A stretch of 64,000 nucleotides of DNA from Thiothrix winogradskyi (lineage in GTDB: Bacteria; Pseudomonadota; Gammaproteobacteria; Thiotrichales; Thiotrichaceae): assembly GCF_021650935.1 (NCBI RefSeq), contig NZ_CP091244.1, forward strand, positions 2,728,001-2,792,000. Reading direction: 5' to 3'. A program made the position numbers and the translations under genes. The notes under the pieces were generated by a model, which searched no databases, was not told the origin of the DNA, and saw nothing but the letters and a program-made list of their open reading frames with translations. Below are positions 25,336 through 33,331 of this stretch, in pieces. Position 1 is the first letter of the stretch. Each line of letters begins with the position of its first letter.

Positions 25336-25609
25336 ATTAGATACAGAAGAACAAGACATCTTGGATGCCTTTGATGCTAATGAATTTCAGTCAGATATAT
25401 CACCATCCCGCCGGGATTTCATTAAAAAATCTGCACTCCAAGCATCAAAGAAAGACAAAATAATAAACATAAGAATATCAAGTCGCGATCTTGTCGTTCT
25501 TCAGCGGAGGGCTTTAGCAGAGGGTATGCCCTACCAAACGCTTTTATCAAGCATCTTACATAAATATGCTTCGGGTACTCTTCAAGATATTATTGCAGCA
25601 AATAAATAG
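25322..25609 (+). CDS. CopG/BrnA-like antitoxin
   Basis: The start is ATG 25322 with GGAG six bases upstream; TTG 25310 would lie on top of the ribosome site. The 95-residue product has an acidic N-terminus (DTEEQDILDAFDANEF) and a C-terminal ribbon-helix-helix (KIINIRISSRDLVVLQRRALAEGMPYQTLLSSILHKY). This is the layout of antitoxins whose partner is encoded just upstream; here only a toxin remnant remains. It is AT-rich and plausibly a leftover cassette payload. It converges on rarA. Confidence 0.82.
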   Translation: MKEYKLDTEEQDILDAFDANEFQSDISPSRRDFIKKSALQASKKDKIINIRISSRDLVVLQRRALAEGMPYQTLLSSILHKYASGTLQDIIAANK

Positions 25610-25624
25610 CCAAGCCCCCACACC

Positions 25625-25650
25625 ACCCTGCGTGCGGCTCCGCACAGGGC
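25625..25650. terminator. Hairpin between convergent copG-like gene and rarA
   Basis: CCCTGCGTGCGG and CCGCACAGGG form a GC-rich stem with a small bulge between two convergent genes. There is no T-run, so terminator function is inferred from position only. Confidence 0.4.
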
Positions 25651-25664
25651 GGTTCATCGACACC

Positions 25665-26918
25665 TCAACCCCGCAACGCTGCCAACTTATCACGAATCTT
25701 AATCTCCAGCCCCCGTTCAACCGGCTCGTAATAACGCCGCCCTTGCAACGCATCCGGGAAATAGTTTTCCCCCGCCGCATACGCATTCTGCTCATCATGG
25801 GCATAGCGGTAATCTTTGCCATAATCCAGCGCCTTCATCAGCTTGGTCGGCGCATTACGCAAATGCAACGGCACATCCAACGAACCCGACTGTTGCGCAT
25901 CCGCCCGCGCCAGTTTGTAAGCCGTGTACACCGCATTGCTTTTCGGCGCACACGCCAAATACACCACCGCTTGCGCAATCATCAACTCCCCTTCCGGGCT
26001 GCCCAAACGCTCGTAAGCATCCCACGCATTCAATGCCAACTGCAAACTGCGCGGGTCGGCATTGCCAATATCCTCACTCGCCATACGCACCACCCGCCGC
26101 GCAATGTACAAAGGGTCACAACCGCCATCCAACATCCGGCACAGCCAATACAACGCCGCATCCGGGTCAGTGCCACGCACCGACTTGTGCAAGGCTGAAA
26201 TCTGCTCGTAAAACAAATCACCGCCCTTATCGAAACGCCGCAACGATTCCGCCACCACTTCCTGCACCGTGGCAGCCGTAATCCGCGCTCCCTCCGGCGT
26301 GTCTTCCGCCAAATCCGCCGCAATTTCCAACCAATTCAACGCCCGTCGTGCATCGCCATCGGCTGCGGCGGCTAATGCCTCCAACACCCCCTCACTGGCT
26401 TGCACGTGCAGCGCCCCCAAACCTTTGTCACTGTCCTGCAAGGCACGTTGCAACACCCGCTGAATATCATCCGGCAACAGGGAACGCAACACGTAGGTAC
26501 GCACCCGTGACAGCAACGCATTATTCAGTTCAAAAGAAGGGTTTTCCGTGGTTGCACCAATAAACAACAAAGTGCCATCTTCAATATGCGGCAAAAACGC
26601 ATCTTGCTGCGCCTTATTGAAACGGTGAACTTCATCCACAAACAACACGGTGGCACGCCCGAATTGCACCCGGTTGTGCCGCGCCACCTCGACCGCCGCA
26701 CGAATCTCTTTCACCCCCGCCAATACCGCCGACAAGGTGAGGAATTCTGCATTCCAATAATGGGTGATTAAGCGTGCTAAGGTGGTTTTGCCGGTTCCGG
26801 GTGGTCCCCAGAAGAGCATCGAGTGCGGGCGGGATTCTTCGATAGCTCGCCGCAGCGGTTTACCAACGGCAAGCAAGTGAAGCTGCCCAGCGTACTCATC
26901 GAGAGTCGCCGGGCGCAT
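25665..26918 (-). CDS. rarA: Replication-associated recombination protein RarA (MgsA)
   Basis: RarA is an AAA+ ATPase related to clamp loaders that acts at stalled replication forks. The 417-residue product has Walker A WGPPGTGKTTLAR (about 36-48), Walker B LFVDEVHRFNKAQQDAF, sensor-1 IGATTENPSFELNNALLSR and the C-terminal tetramerisation helices. The ATG at 26918 leaves a 17-bp gap after lolA. The frame stays open upstream and reads LIPLAER before MRP, which matches RarA N-termini, so translation may really begin at a CTG overlapping the lolA stop (CTGA). Order ftsK-lolA-rarA is typical. Confidence 0.95.
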   Translation of the reverse strand: MRPATLDEYAGQLHLLAVGKPLRRAIEESRPHSMLFWGPPGTGKTTLARLITHYWNAEFLTLSAVLAGVKEIRAAVEVARHNRVQFGRATVLFVDEVHRFNKAQQDAFLPHIEDGTLLFIGATTENPSFELNNALLSRVRTYVLRSLLPDDIQRVLQRALQDSDKGLGALHVQASEGVLEALAAAADGDARRALNWLEIAADLAEDTPEGARITAATVQEVVAESLRRFDKGGDLFYEQISALHKSVRGTDPDAALYWLCRMLDGGCDPLYIARRVVRMASEDIGNADPRSLQLALNAWDAYERLGSPEGELMIAQAVVYLACAPKSNAVYTAYKLARADAQQSGSLDVPLHLRNAPTKLMKALDYGKDYRYAHDEQNAYAAGENYFPDALQGRRYYEPVERGLEIKIRDKLAALRG

Positions 26919-26935
26919 ACGTTCAGCTAAGGGAA

Positions 26936-27574
26936 TCAGGAAGCTTTCCCAATCACGTCAGCCCCTTTGGGTGGCGTGAAACTGAAACGGCTCTTGTCGA
27001 TGTCAATATCAGTGCGCAAGCCTTGGAATTTAATGTAGGTTTGCTGCCCGAATTTGTCACCCAAGATCATTTCTTCCACGCCGGTAGCACTAATGCCCAA
27101 ATCCATCGTGGTGAAATCAGAATCCTGCTTCTTCGGGGTCAGGCGGAACCATTCCAGCGTGCTGCCTTCGGCTTCCATTTCCTGCACATTGAATTGTTTG
27201 TCAACGGCTTGCTTTTGAGTCAGCATTCCGACCGGCGCAGAAGACAAGGCTTGCGTCATCGGCTTGACCGTAACTTGATCCAATTCCACGTCGTAAATCC
27301 ACACGTTTTTGCCATCAGCCACGATTTCGTGCTTGTCCGGTGCGGCGTATTCCCAACGGAATTTACCGGGGCGTGACAGGAATACATTACCACTGGATGA
27401 CTGGCGTACTGCCCCTTTTTCATCAATCACTTGCTGGGTAAAAGCCGATTGCATCGTGTTGATTTTCGTAAAAAACTCATCGAGCTTTGCGCGACCGTCA
27501 GCCCATGCACTGCTGCTCATCAAGCCCGTCGCCAACAGTACTGCCAGGGTTTTAGTAAACGTTGTTTTCATCAT
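26936..27574 (-). CDS. lolA: Outer-membrane lipoprotein carrier protein LolA
   Basis: LolA ferries lipoproteins across the periplasm from LolCDE to LolB. I choose ATG 27574, behind TGAGGTTA; an ATG at 27592 would overlap ftsK further. A signal peptide ends at SAWA. The mature protein has the LolA opening AKLDEFFTKINTMQSAFTQQV, the FRWEYAAPDKHEIVADGKNVWIYD block and FTTMDLGI, and forms the unclosed beta-barrel. About 212 residues, normal for the family. It overlaps the ftsK stop region and is likely co-transcribed. Confidence 0.95.
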   Translation of the reverse strand: MMKTTFTKTLAVLLATGLMSSSAWADGRAKLDEFFTKINTMQSAFTQQVIDEKGAVRQSSSGNVFLSRPGKFRWEYAAPDKHEIVADGKNVWIYDVELDQVTVKPMTQALSSAPVGMLTQKQAVDKQFNVQEMEAEGSTLEWFRLTPKKQDSDFTTMDLGISATGVEEMILGDKFGQQTYIKFQGLRTDIDIDKSRFSFTPPKGADVIGKAS

Positions 27575-27588
27575 TAACCTCATGTTAT

Positions 27589-30156
27589 TCAATCTTTTGG
27601 CGGTGCGGCAACCAACACATCGCGTGAGCCATTGCTCAACACCGGGCTGACCACACCTGCGCTTTCCATGTCTTCTATCATGCGTGCCGCCCGGTTATAA
27701 CCCACCTTGAGGCGACGTTGCAGATAAGAAATCGACGCACGCCGGGATTCGATCACCACTGCCACTGCTTCATCATACAGCGGGTCGGATTCGCCCTCCC
27801 GTTCCGTCAGCGGCTCCAATCCCGGTACGGCATCAGACGCAGACGTGTTATCAGCTAAGACATCATCAATGTAATCTGGTTCCCCTTGCAGCTTGAGGTA
27901 GTTGGCAACATCTTCCACTTCGCGGTCAGTCACCAGTGCGCCGTGTACCCGTTGCGGCAAGGAAGTCCCCGGTGGCATGTACAACATATCGCCGTAACCC
28001 AGCAATTGTTCCGCGCCGCCCTGATCCAAAATCGTGCGCGAGTCGATCTTGGTGGACACTTGGAACGCAATCCGTGTGGGGATATTCGCCTTGATCAAAC
28101 CAGTAATGACATCAACGGAAGGACGTTGCGTCGCCAAAATCAAATGGATACCGGATGCCCGCGCCTTCTGTGCCAGCCGCGCAATCAGCTCTTCGACTTT
28201 TTTGCCCACCACCATCATCATGTCGGCGAATTCGTCCACGATCACCACGATGTAAGGCAAGGTTTCTAAGGGTTGCGGGTGTCCGTCCACCGATTTCAGC
28301 GGGTCAAACAAGGGGTCGAGAATCACCTCACCTCTGGCGCGGGCATCAATAATCTTTTCGTTAAAACCGGCGATATTACGCACCTTGAGTTTCGACATCA
28401 GCAAATAACGCCGTTCCATTTCCGCCACGCACCAACGCAAGGCATTGGCAGCGTGTTTCATGTCCGTCACCACCGGGGCAAGCAAATGCGGAATGTCTTC
28501 GTAGCTGCTCAATTCCAGCATTTTCGGGTCGATCATAATCATGCGCACTTCAGCAGGCGTGGCTTTGTAGAGCAAGCTCATCAGCACGGCGTTGATGAAT
28601 ACCGATTTACCCGAACCTGTCGTCCCCGCGACCAGCAAATGCGGCATCCGCCCCAGATCGGCGACAATCGGGTGTCCCGCAATATCCTTGCCCAGTGCCA
28701 AGGTCAAGGGCGAAGGGTTTTTCTTGTAGACCGCTGAAGCCAGCATTTCGCTCATCGTCACCACGTCACGGCGGTCATTGGGAATTTCGATCCCAATCGT
28801 CGGTCGCCCCGGAATAACTTCCACCACGCGCACACTGGAAACGCACATATTTCGCGCCAAATCCGATGCCAAACCAGAAATTTTGGAGGCTTTGGTTCCC
28901 TCTGGCAGTTCCAGTTCAAACCGGGTAATCACCGGGCCCGGATCAGTGCTGACCACCTTCGGTAGTTTCTTGGTATCATCTTTAATACCGTAATGACCTA
29001 AGGCTTCGATTAGCTTGGTCGCCAGCTCATTCAGGCGTTCTTTGGGCTGCGTGACACGTTCGCGGGGTGGCGGATTCAACAAGGTCAGGCGCGGTAAAAT
29101 CAAACTATGACCCTTACCTGCTTTCAGGGGGGGCAGACTTGCCGCCACATCACGAATCCCCCCCGCGTCGCCCGTTTTGGCTTTGGCTGGCGTTGTCTCA
29201 GATTCACTAACGACTGCGGCAGGTGCTGCAACAGACACATCAGCAGCAGCAGCGCTTTGCTTATCGCGGCCGAGATTGGAAAAGTCCGGCACATCCAAAC
29301 GGGGTTCGTCACGGAAAGGCGCATGAATGTCGCTTAAATCAACACCATCCCCCAAATTGGGTTCGCCACGTTTCGGGGATAGTACATCACCGACACCGCC
29401 TACCGTGCGGTTCATCCAGCCACTGGCTTTATCCAATGCGCCAGAACCGCCTTGCAAATAGCCTTTGCTGCGGTTCATTACTTCGGAAAACCGCCCCAAC
29501 ACCCCGCCTTTATTCGCGGCAGCCGCGTCACCATCGGCTTTAGCCTGTTCCATGCCTTGCAACTTATCGAAGACTTGCAACATCCAGTCGCCGACTTTTT
29601 CAGTCACTTGCGCCCAGGAAATATCGGCCACGACCGTAATACTGCCCAGAAACAATGACAGCAGAAATAAAATTGACCCGAAAAAGCCTAAAAACGTGCC
29701 TGTAAACACTTTAGCGACTGCCTGCCCCAACATGCCACCACCGATGCCTTCAGGAGGAGCCAAAAACAACAAATGCGCCAAACCCGCCCCCGATAGCAAC
29801 GCGAATAAAGCACCGGCACTGGTGATAATGTCGTTGATACCGCCCACAGGATTGTTCGGGTTTTTCATGTGCGGGCCGATACGGAATGCCGTCAAGCCCA
29901 TGACCACCAATACCAGCGGCAAGGCATACGCCAAGTAGCCCAGCAAGCCCAGCAGGAAATCCGCCATCCACGCCCCTTTGCAACCGGCTAAATTGTCACA
30001 CGGGCCAATACGGGTGTTATGATGGAACGGACCGGGGTCGAGCGGGCTGTACGATAACAACGCCAGCAAAATCACGGCGGCAATGCCCATGAAAATAATG
30101 ACACTTGCCTGTTGTAGACCCAGACGCTTTTTTTGATTGAGAATAACCTTAGCCAA
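27589..30156 (-). CDS. ftsK: DNA translocase FtsK
   Basis: FtsK pumps chromosome ends through the division septum and activates XerCD at dif. The 855-residue product starts at TTG 30156, with AGGGATATTGGT upstream. Four membrane helices lie within the first 200 residues. A linker of about 200 residues follows. The RecA-like motor has Walker A VAGTTGSGKSVFINA and Walker B YIVVIVDEFADMMM. A C-terminal winged-helix gamma domain (SISYLQRRLKVGYNRAARMIEDME) reads KOPS sites. Linker is short relative to E. coli FtsK. Confidence 0.96.
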   Translation of the reverse strand: MAKVILNQKKRLGLQQASVIIFMGIAAVILLALLSYSPLDPGPFHHNTRIGPCDNLAGCKGAWMADFLLGLLGYLAYALPLVLVVMGLTAFRIGPHMKNPNNPVGGINDIITSAGALFALLSGAGLAHLLFLAPPEGIGGGMLGQAVAKVFTGTFLGFFGSILFLLSLFLGSITVVADISWAQVTEKVGDWMLQVFDKLQGMEQAKADGDAAAANKGGVLGRFSEVMNRSKGYLQGGSGALDKASGWMNRTVGGVGDVLSPKRGEPNLGDGVDLSDIHAPFRDEPRLDVPDFSNLGRDKQSAAAADVSVAAPAAVVSESETTPAKAKTGDAGGIRDVAASLPPLKAGKGHSLILPRLTLLNPPPRERVTQPKERLNELATKLIEALGHYGIKDDTKKLPKVVSTDPGPVITRFELELPEGTKASKISGLASDLARNMCVSSVRVVEVIPGRPTIGIEIPNDRRDVVTMSEMLASAVYKKNPSPLTLALGKDIAGHPIVADLGRMPHLLVAGTTGSGKSVFINAVLMSLLYKATPAEVRMIMIDPKMLELSSYEDIPHLLAPVVTDMKHAANALRWCVAEMERRYLLMSKLKVRNIAGFNEKIIDARARGEVILDPLFDPLKSVDGHPQPLETLPYIVVIVDEFADMMMVVGKKVEELIARLAQKARASGIHLILATQRPSVDVITGLIKANIPTRIAFQVSTKIDSRTILDQGGAEQLLGYGDMLYMPPGTSLPQRVHGALVTDREVEDVANYLKLQGEPDYIDDVLADNTSASDAVPGLEPLTEREGESDPLYDEAVAVVIESRRASISYLQRRLKVGYNRAARMIEDMESAGVVSPVLSNGSRDVLVAAPPKD

Positions 30157-30273
30157 ACCAATATCCCTGTTCGTTTGATTCCCTGATTATAGGGCCTGTT
30201 TTTCCGATTACTACTTTACCCGACACGGTATGTCACATAGGATTACCCGATTCGGAAAATGGAGAATTATATC

Positions 30274-31236
30274 ATGAATACCGCAAAACACTGCCGTTTA
30301 CTCATTCTTGGCTCAGGGCCTGCGGGCTACACCGCTGCCGTTTACGCCGCACGCGCCAACCTCAACCCTGTATTGATCACCGGCATGGCGCAAGGCGGGC
30401 AATTGATGACCACCACCGAAGTGGATAACTGGCCGGGCGATGATGCTGGCGTCATGGGACCACAACTCATGGAACGGATGCAAAAACACGCCGAACGTTT
30501 TGATACCGAAATCATTTTCGACCACATCAATAGTGTAGACCTGCAAAACCGTCCTTTCACGCTCAACGGTGATAATGGGCAATACACCTGTGATGCTTTG
30601 ATTATAGCGACTGGCGCATCAGCCATGTACCTTGGTTTAGAATCCGAAGAAAAATTCAAAGGCAAAGGGGTATCCGCCTGCGCCACGTGTGACGGTTTCT
30701 TCTACCGCAATCAAAAAGTCGCGGTGATTGGCGGTGGCAATACGGCTGTGGAAGAAGCCCTTTACCTTGCGAATATCGCCTCCGAAGTCACGTTAGTACA
30801 CCGCCGTGATGAATTGCGTTCCGAAAAAATTCTGCAAAAACACCTGTTTGAAAAGGCAGAGCAAGGCAAAGTCAAAATCTTATGGAATACCACACTCGAT
30901 GAAGTGCTAGGCGACAAAACCGGTGTCACCGGAATGCGTGTCAAGGATGTAAAAAGCGGTGCAACCCAAGACATCGAGTTAATGGGGATTTTCGTTGCCA
31001 TCGGTCACAAACCCAATACCGCCATTTTCGAGGGGCAACTGGAGATGCAAGGCGGCTACCTCAAAGTCAAAAGCGGTTCGGAAGGCAACGCCACCCAAAC
31101 CAGTATCGAAGGGGTATTTGCAGCCGGTGATGTTATGGATCATGTTTACCGCCAAGCCATCACTTCAGCGGGTACAGGTTGCATGGCAGCCTTGGATGCG
31201 GAAAAATACCTAGATCATCTGGCGAAAACTCACTAA
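30274..31236 (+). CDS. trxB: Thioredoxin reductase
   Basis: TrxB moves electrons from NADPH through FAD and a disulfide to thioredoxin. From ATG 30274 (GGAG nine bases upstream; the ATG at 30259 lacks a site) the product is 320 residues. It has the FAD motif GSGPAGYTAAVYAARA, the redox pair SACATCDGFF, the NADPH motif GGGNTAVEEALYLA with HRRDELR, and the C-terminal FAD contact FAAGDVMDHVYRQAITSAGTGCMAA. It is divergent from ftsK and followed closely by aat. Confidence 0.96.
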   Translation: MNTAKHCRLLILGSGPAGYTAAVYAARANLNPVLITGMAQGGQLMTTTEVDNWPGDDAGVMGPQLMERMQKHAERFDTEIIFDHINSVDLQNRPFTLNGDNGQYTCDALIIATGASAMYLGLESEEKFKGKGVSACATCDGFFYRNQKVAVIGGGNTAVEEALYLANIASEVTLVHRRDELRSEKILQKHLFEKAEQGKVKILWNTTLDEVLGDKTGVTGMRVKDVKSGATQDIELMGIFVAIGHKPNTAIFEGQLEMQGGYLKVKSGSEGNATQTSIEGVFAAGDVMDHVYRQAITSAGTGCMAALDAEKYLDHLAKTH

Positions 31237-31245
31237 AGGAACGGC

Positions 31246-32001
31246 GTGCTACCACGATCACTCAGCCTCACCTTACTCAACCCCACTTGGTCGGAAGAAC
31301 CCTTCCCGCCGGTGGAAATGGCGTGGGAAGAACCCAACGGCTTGCTGGCAGTCGGCGGCGATTTAAGCATTGCCCGCCTGAAAAATGCCTACCGTGCTGG
31401 GATCTTCCCCTGGTTTGGGCCGCGTGAACCGATCTACTGGTGGTCGCCTGACCCGCGCACCGTGCTATTCCCGCATAAGATCCGCATGACCCGCAGTTTG
31501 CGCAAATCGTTGCGTAACAAAGGTTATCGGATCAGCTTTGATACTTGCTTTTCCGACGTGGTGGAAGCTTGTGCTGCCCCGCGTGCTTACACCGCTGAGA
31601 CTTGGATTACGCACGAAATGCACACTGCGTATTGCATGTTGCACGCGCATGACATTGCGCACTCGGTGGAAGTGTGGAACCCGGCGGGCGAGTTGGTTGG
31701 CGGTTTATACGGGGTCGCTACTGGCGGGGTATTCAGCGGCGAATCCATGTTCAGCCGCGAACCGGATACCTCCAAAATCGCCATGGTGGCACTGGCTTGG
31801 CATGTGCAGCATTGGGGCTTTGCGGTAATCGACTGCCAGATCGAAAACCCGCACTTAATGAGCATGGGTGCGGAAAATATTTCACGCCATGAGTATTTAA
31901 AAATCTTGCACGCCAACTTACACGTTCCACCACCGCGCTATTGGCTGGCCAATAACAACGTCGACTTATCGCGCTGGCAAACCGATACCGATAACCATTA
32001 A
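31246..32001 (+). CDS. aat: Leucyl/phenylalanyl-tRNA-protein transferase
   Basis: Aat adds Leu or Phe to N-terminal Arg/Lys of proteins, marking them for ClpS/ClpAP. The start is GTG 31246 with AAAGGAACGGC upstream. The 251-residue product carries the family blocks GLLAVGGDLS, YRAGIFPWF, YWWSPDPRTVLFP, SVEVWNPAGELVGGLYGVATGGVFSGESMFS and DCQIENPHLMSMGAE. It starts 9 bp after trxB and is probably in the same transcript. Confidence 0.96.
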   Translation: MLPRSLSLTLLNPTWSEEPFPPVEMAWEEPNGLLAVGGDLSIARLKNAYRAGIFPWFGPREPIYWWSPDPRTVLFPHKIRMTRSLRKSLRNKGYRISFDTCFSDVVEACAAPRAYTAETWITHEMHTAYCMLHAHDIAHSVEVWNPAGELVGGLYGVATGGVFSGESMFSREPDTSKIAMVALAWHVQHWGFAVIDCQIENPHLMSMGAENISRHEYLKILHANLHVPPPRYWLANNNVDLSRWQTDTDNH

Positions 32002-32024
32002 TTCACTCCACAGGGCTATTCACC

Positions 32025-32681
32025 ATGTTTGACGACGAACAACCCCGACCACCGTTTAGTGCCGAGGAACTGCGTATCCTTGGCAGCCTAATGGAAAAAC
32101 AACTCACCACACCTGCCAGCTACCCGCTCACCTTTAACTCACTGACAGTGGCGTGCAACCAAAAAAGCAGCCGTGAACCCGTGATGAATTTGACCGAAGG
32201 CATGGTCGGGCATACCGCCAAAGTGCTGGTCGAAGGCGGCTGGACTAACATTCAATACAGCGAACGCGCCCAACGGGTAGAGCACAAAGTCGAACGCAAA
32301 CTTAAGCTGAATCGCCAACAGCAAGCGGTGCTGTGCGTATTATTACTGCGCCGCCCGCAAACCTTGAACGAAATCAAAACCCGCACCGAACGCATGGCAG
32401 ATTTTGCCAGCACCGATGAAATCCGCGAGATTTTGGAAGCGTGGATGGCACTCGATAAGCCCTTGGCAGTGCGTTTGCCTGCGGGTGGCGGACGGCGCGA
32501 AGACCGCTATTTCCACGCCCTTGGCACCGAAACGCTGGATGAATTGCACACCACCGAAGCCGCCAGCCCCGGCACTACCAGCCACCACAGCAGCCCCCGC
32601 CAAGACCATTACACGCAATTAGAAGCACGGGTGGCAGAATTAGAAAAACGCCTCGCCGTTTTAGAAGCACAATTGTACTAA
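32025..32681 (+). CDS. YceH family protein (DUF480)
   Basis: The 218-residue product matches the YceH family: two winged-helix units (LRILGSLMEKQLTTPASYPLTFNSLTVACNQKSSREPV and KLNRQQQAVLCVLLLRRPQTLNEIKTR), then a PAGGGRREDRYFHAL segment and a C-terminal coiled coil (LEARVAELEKRLAVLEAQL). Its function is not established. It is 23 bp downstream of aat on the same strand. Confidence 0.9.
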   Translation: MFDDEQPRPPFSAEELRILGSLMEKQLTTPASYPLTFNSLTVACNQKSSREPVMNLTEGMVGHTAKVLVEGGWTNIQYSERAQRVEHKVERKLKLNRQQQAVLCVLLLRRPQTLNEIKTRTERMADFASTDEIREILEAWMALDKPLAVRLPAGGGRREDRYFHALGTETLDELHTTEAASPGTTSHHSSPRQDHYTQLEARVAELEKRLAVLEAQLY

Positions 32682-32699
32682 TACCCCACTCCCTCTAAA

Positions 32700-32800
32700 A
32701 GAACCTCACCCCAACCCCTCTCCTTGACAGGAGAGGGGCTAAGAATGCGAGTCTATCTCCCCCTCTCCTGTCAAGGAGAGGGGGCGGGGGGTGAGGTTCT
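32700..32800. repeat. Palindromic repeat, AGAACCTCACCCC family (copy 2)
   Basis: The outer arms are AGAACCTCACCCC and GGGGTGAGGTTCT, with inner CTCTCCTTGACAGGAGAGGGG-type blocks. It is nearly the same as 2022-2126 and again sits between convergent genes, suggesting a terminator role. Confidence 0.88.
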
Positions 32801-32844
32801 TCATGAAGATTCAAATCTCGGCAAGACCGAGTATAGTGAACCGC

Positions 32845-33294
32845 TTATTTTTTCTCAGGTGCAGGCACAGCCGCTTCGCCCACTGCTGGCGTGGCTTCGA
32901 TTTTCACTTTCTCGACTTCGCCATCACAATAGCTCCACTGTGCTTCCCAACGCGAGGGGAAACTCTTGTCGAGGAATTTAATCTCGTAACGCCCCCAATA
33001 ACGGGTCATATTGCCGTAAATGCCGGGGCGTTCGGTGGTGCATTCCACTTTGGATTTGTTTTTTGCCCAATAACCGTCATACGTACCACGGTTTTGGTAA
33101 ACCTTGGCTAAACCCAAAATGTATACCACACCCGGATCTTCCGCAGGGCCGTAAGCGAATACCGCAGTCGGCCCGATTTCATCCGCGTACACAATACGCC
33201 CAACGTTGCTGTTCCACACTTCGTCTGCCAGCGCATTACCACCCGTGGTGATCAGTGCCGCGACGCCCAGCGCTTTCAATACACTTACCTTCAT
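32845..33294 (-). CDS. Secreted protein of unknown function
   Basis: The 149-residue product has a signal peptide (about 1-23, cleaved after NALA). The mature part is small, aromatic-rich and probably beta-structured (VGRIVYADEIGPTAVFAYGP, YWGRYEIKFLD), with two cysteines that could pair. The C-terminus is Ala/Pro/Lys. I do not recognise the family. It stands alone between the repeat and pepN, on the pepN strand. Confidence 0.75.
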   Translation of the reverse strand: MKVSVLKALGVAALITTGGNALADEVWNSNVGRIVYADEIGPTAVFAYGPAEDPGVVYILGLAKVYQNRGTYDGYWAKNKSKVECTTERPGIYGNMTRYWGRYEIKFLDKSFPSRWEAQWSYCDGEVEKVKIEATPAVGEAAVPAPEKK

Positions 33295-33331
33295 TCCATG
33301 CCCTCTCTATGATTGATCAATCGTCGCCGCA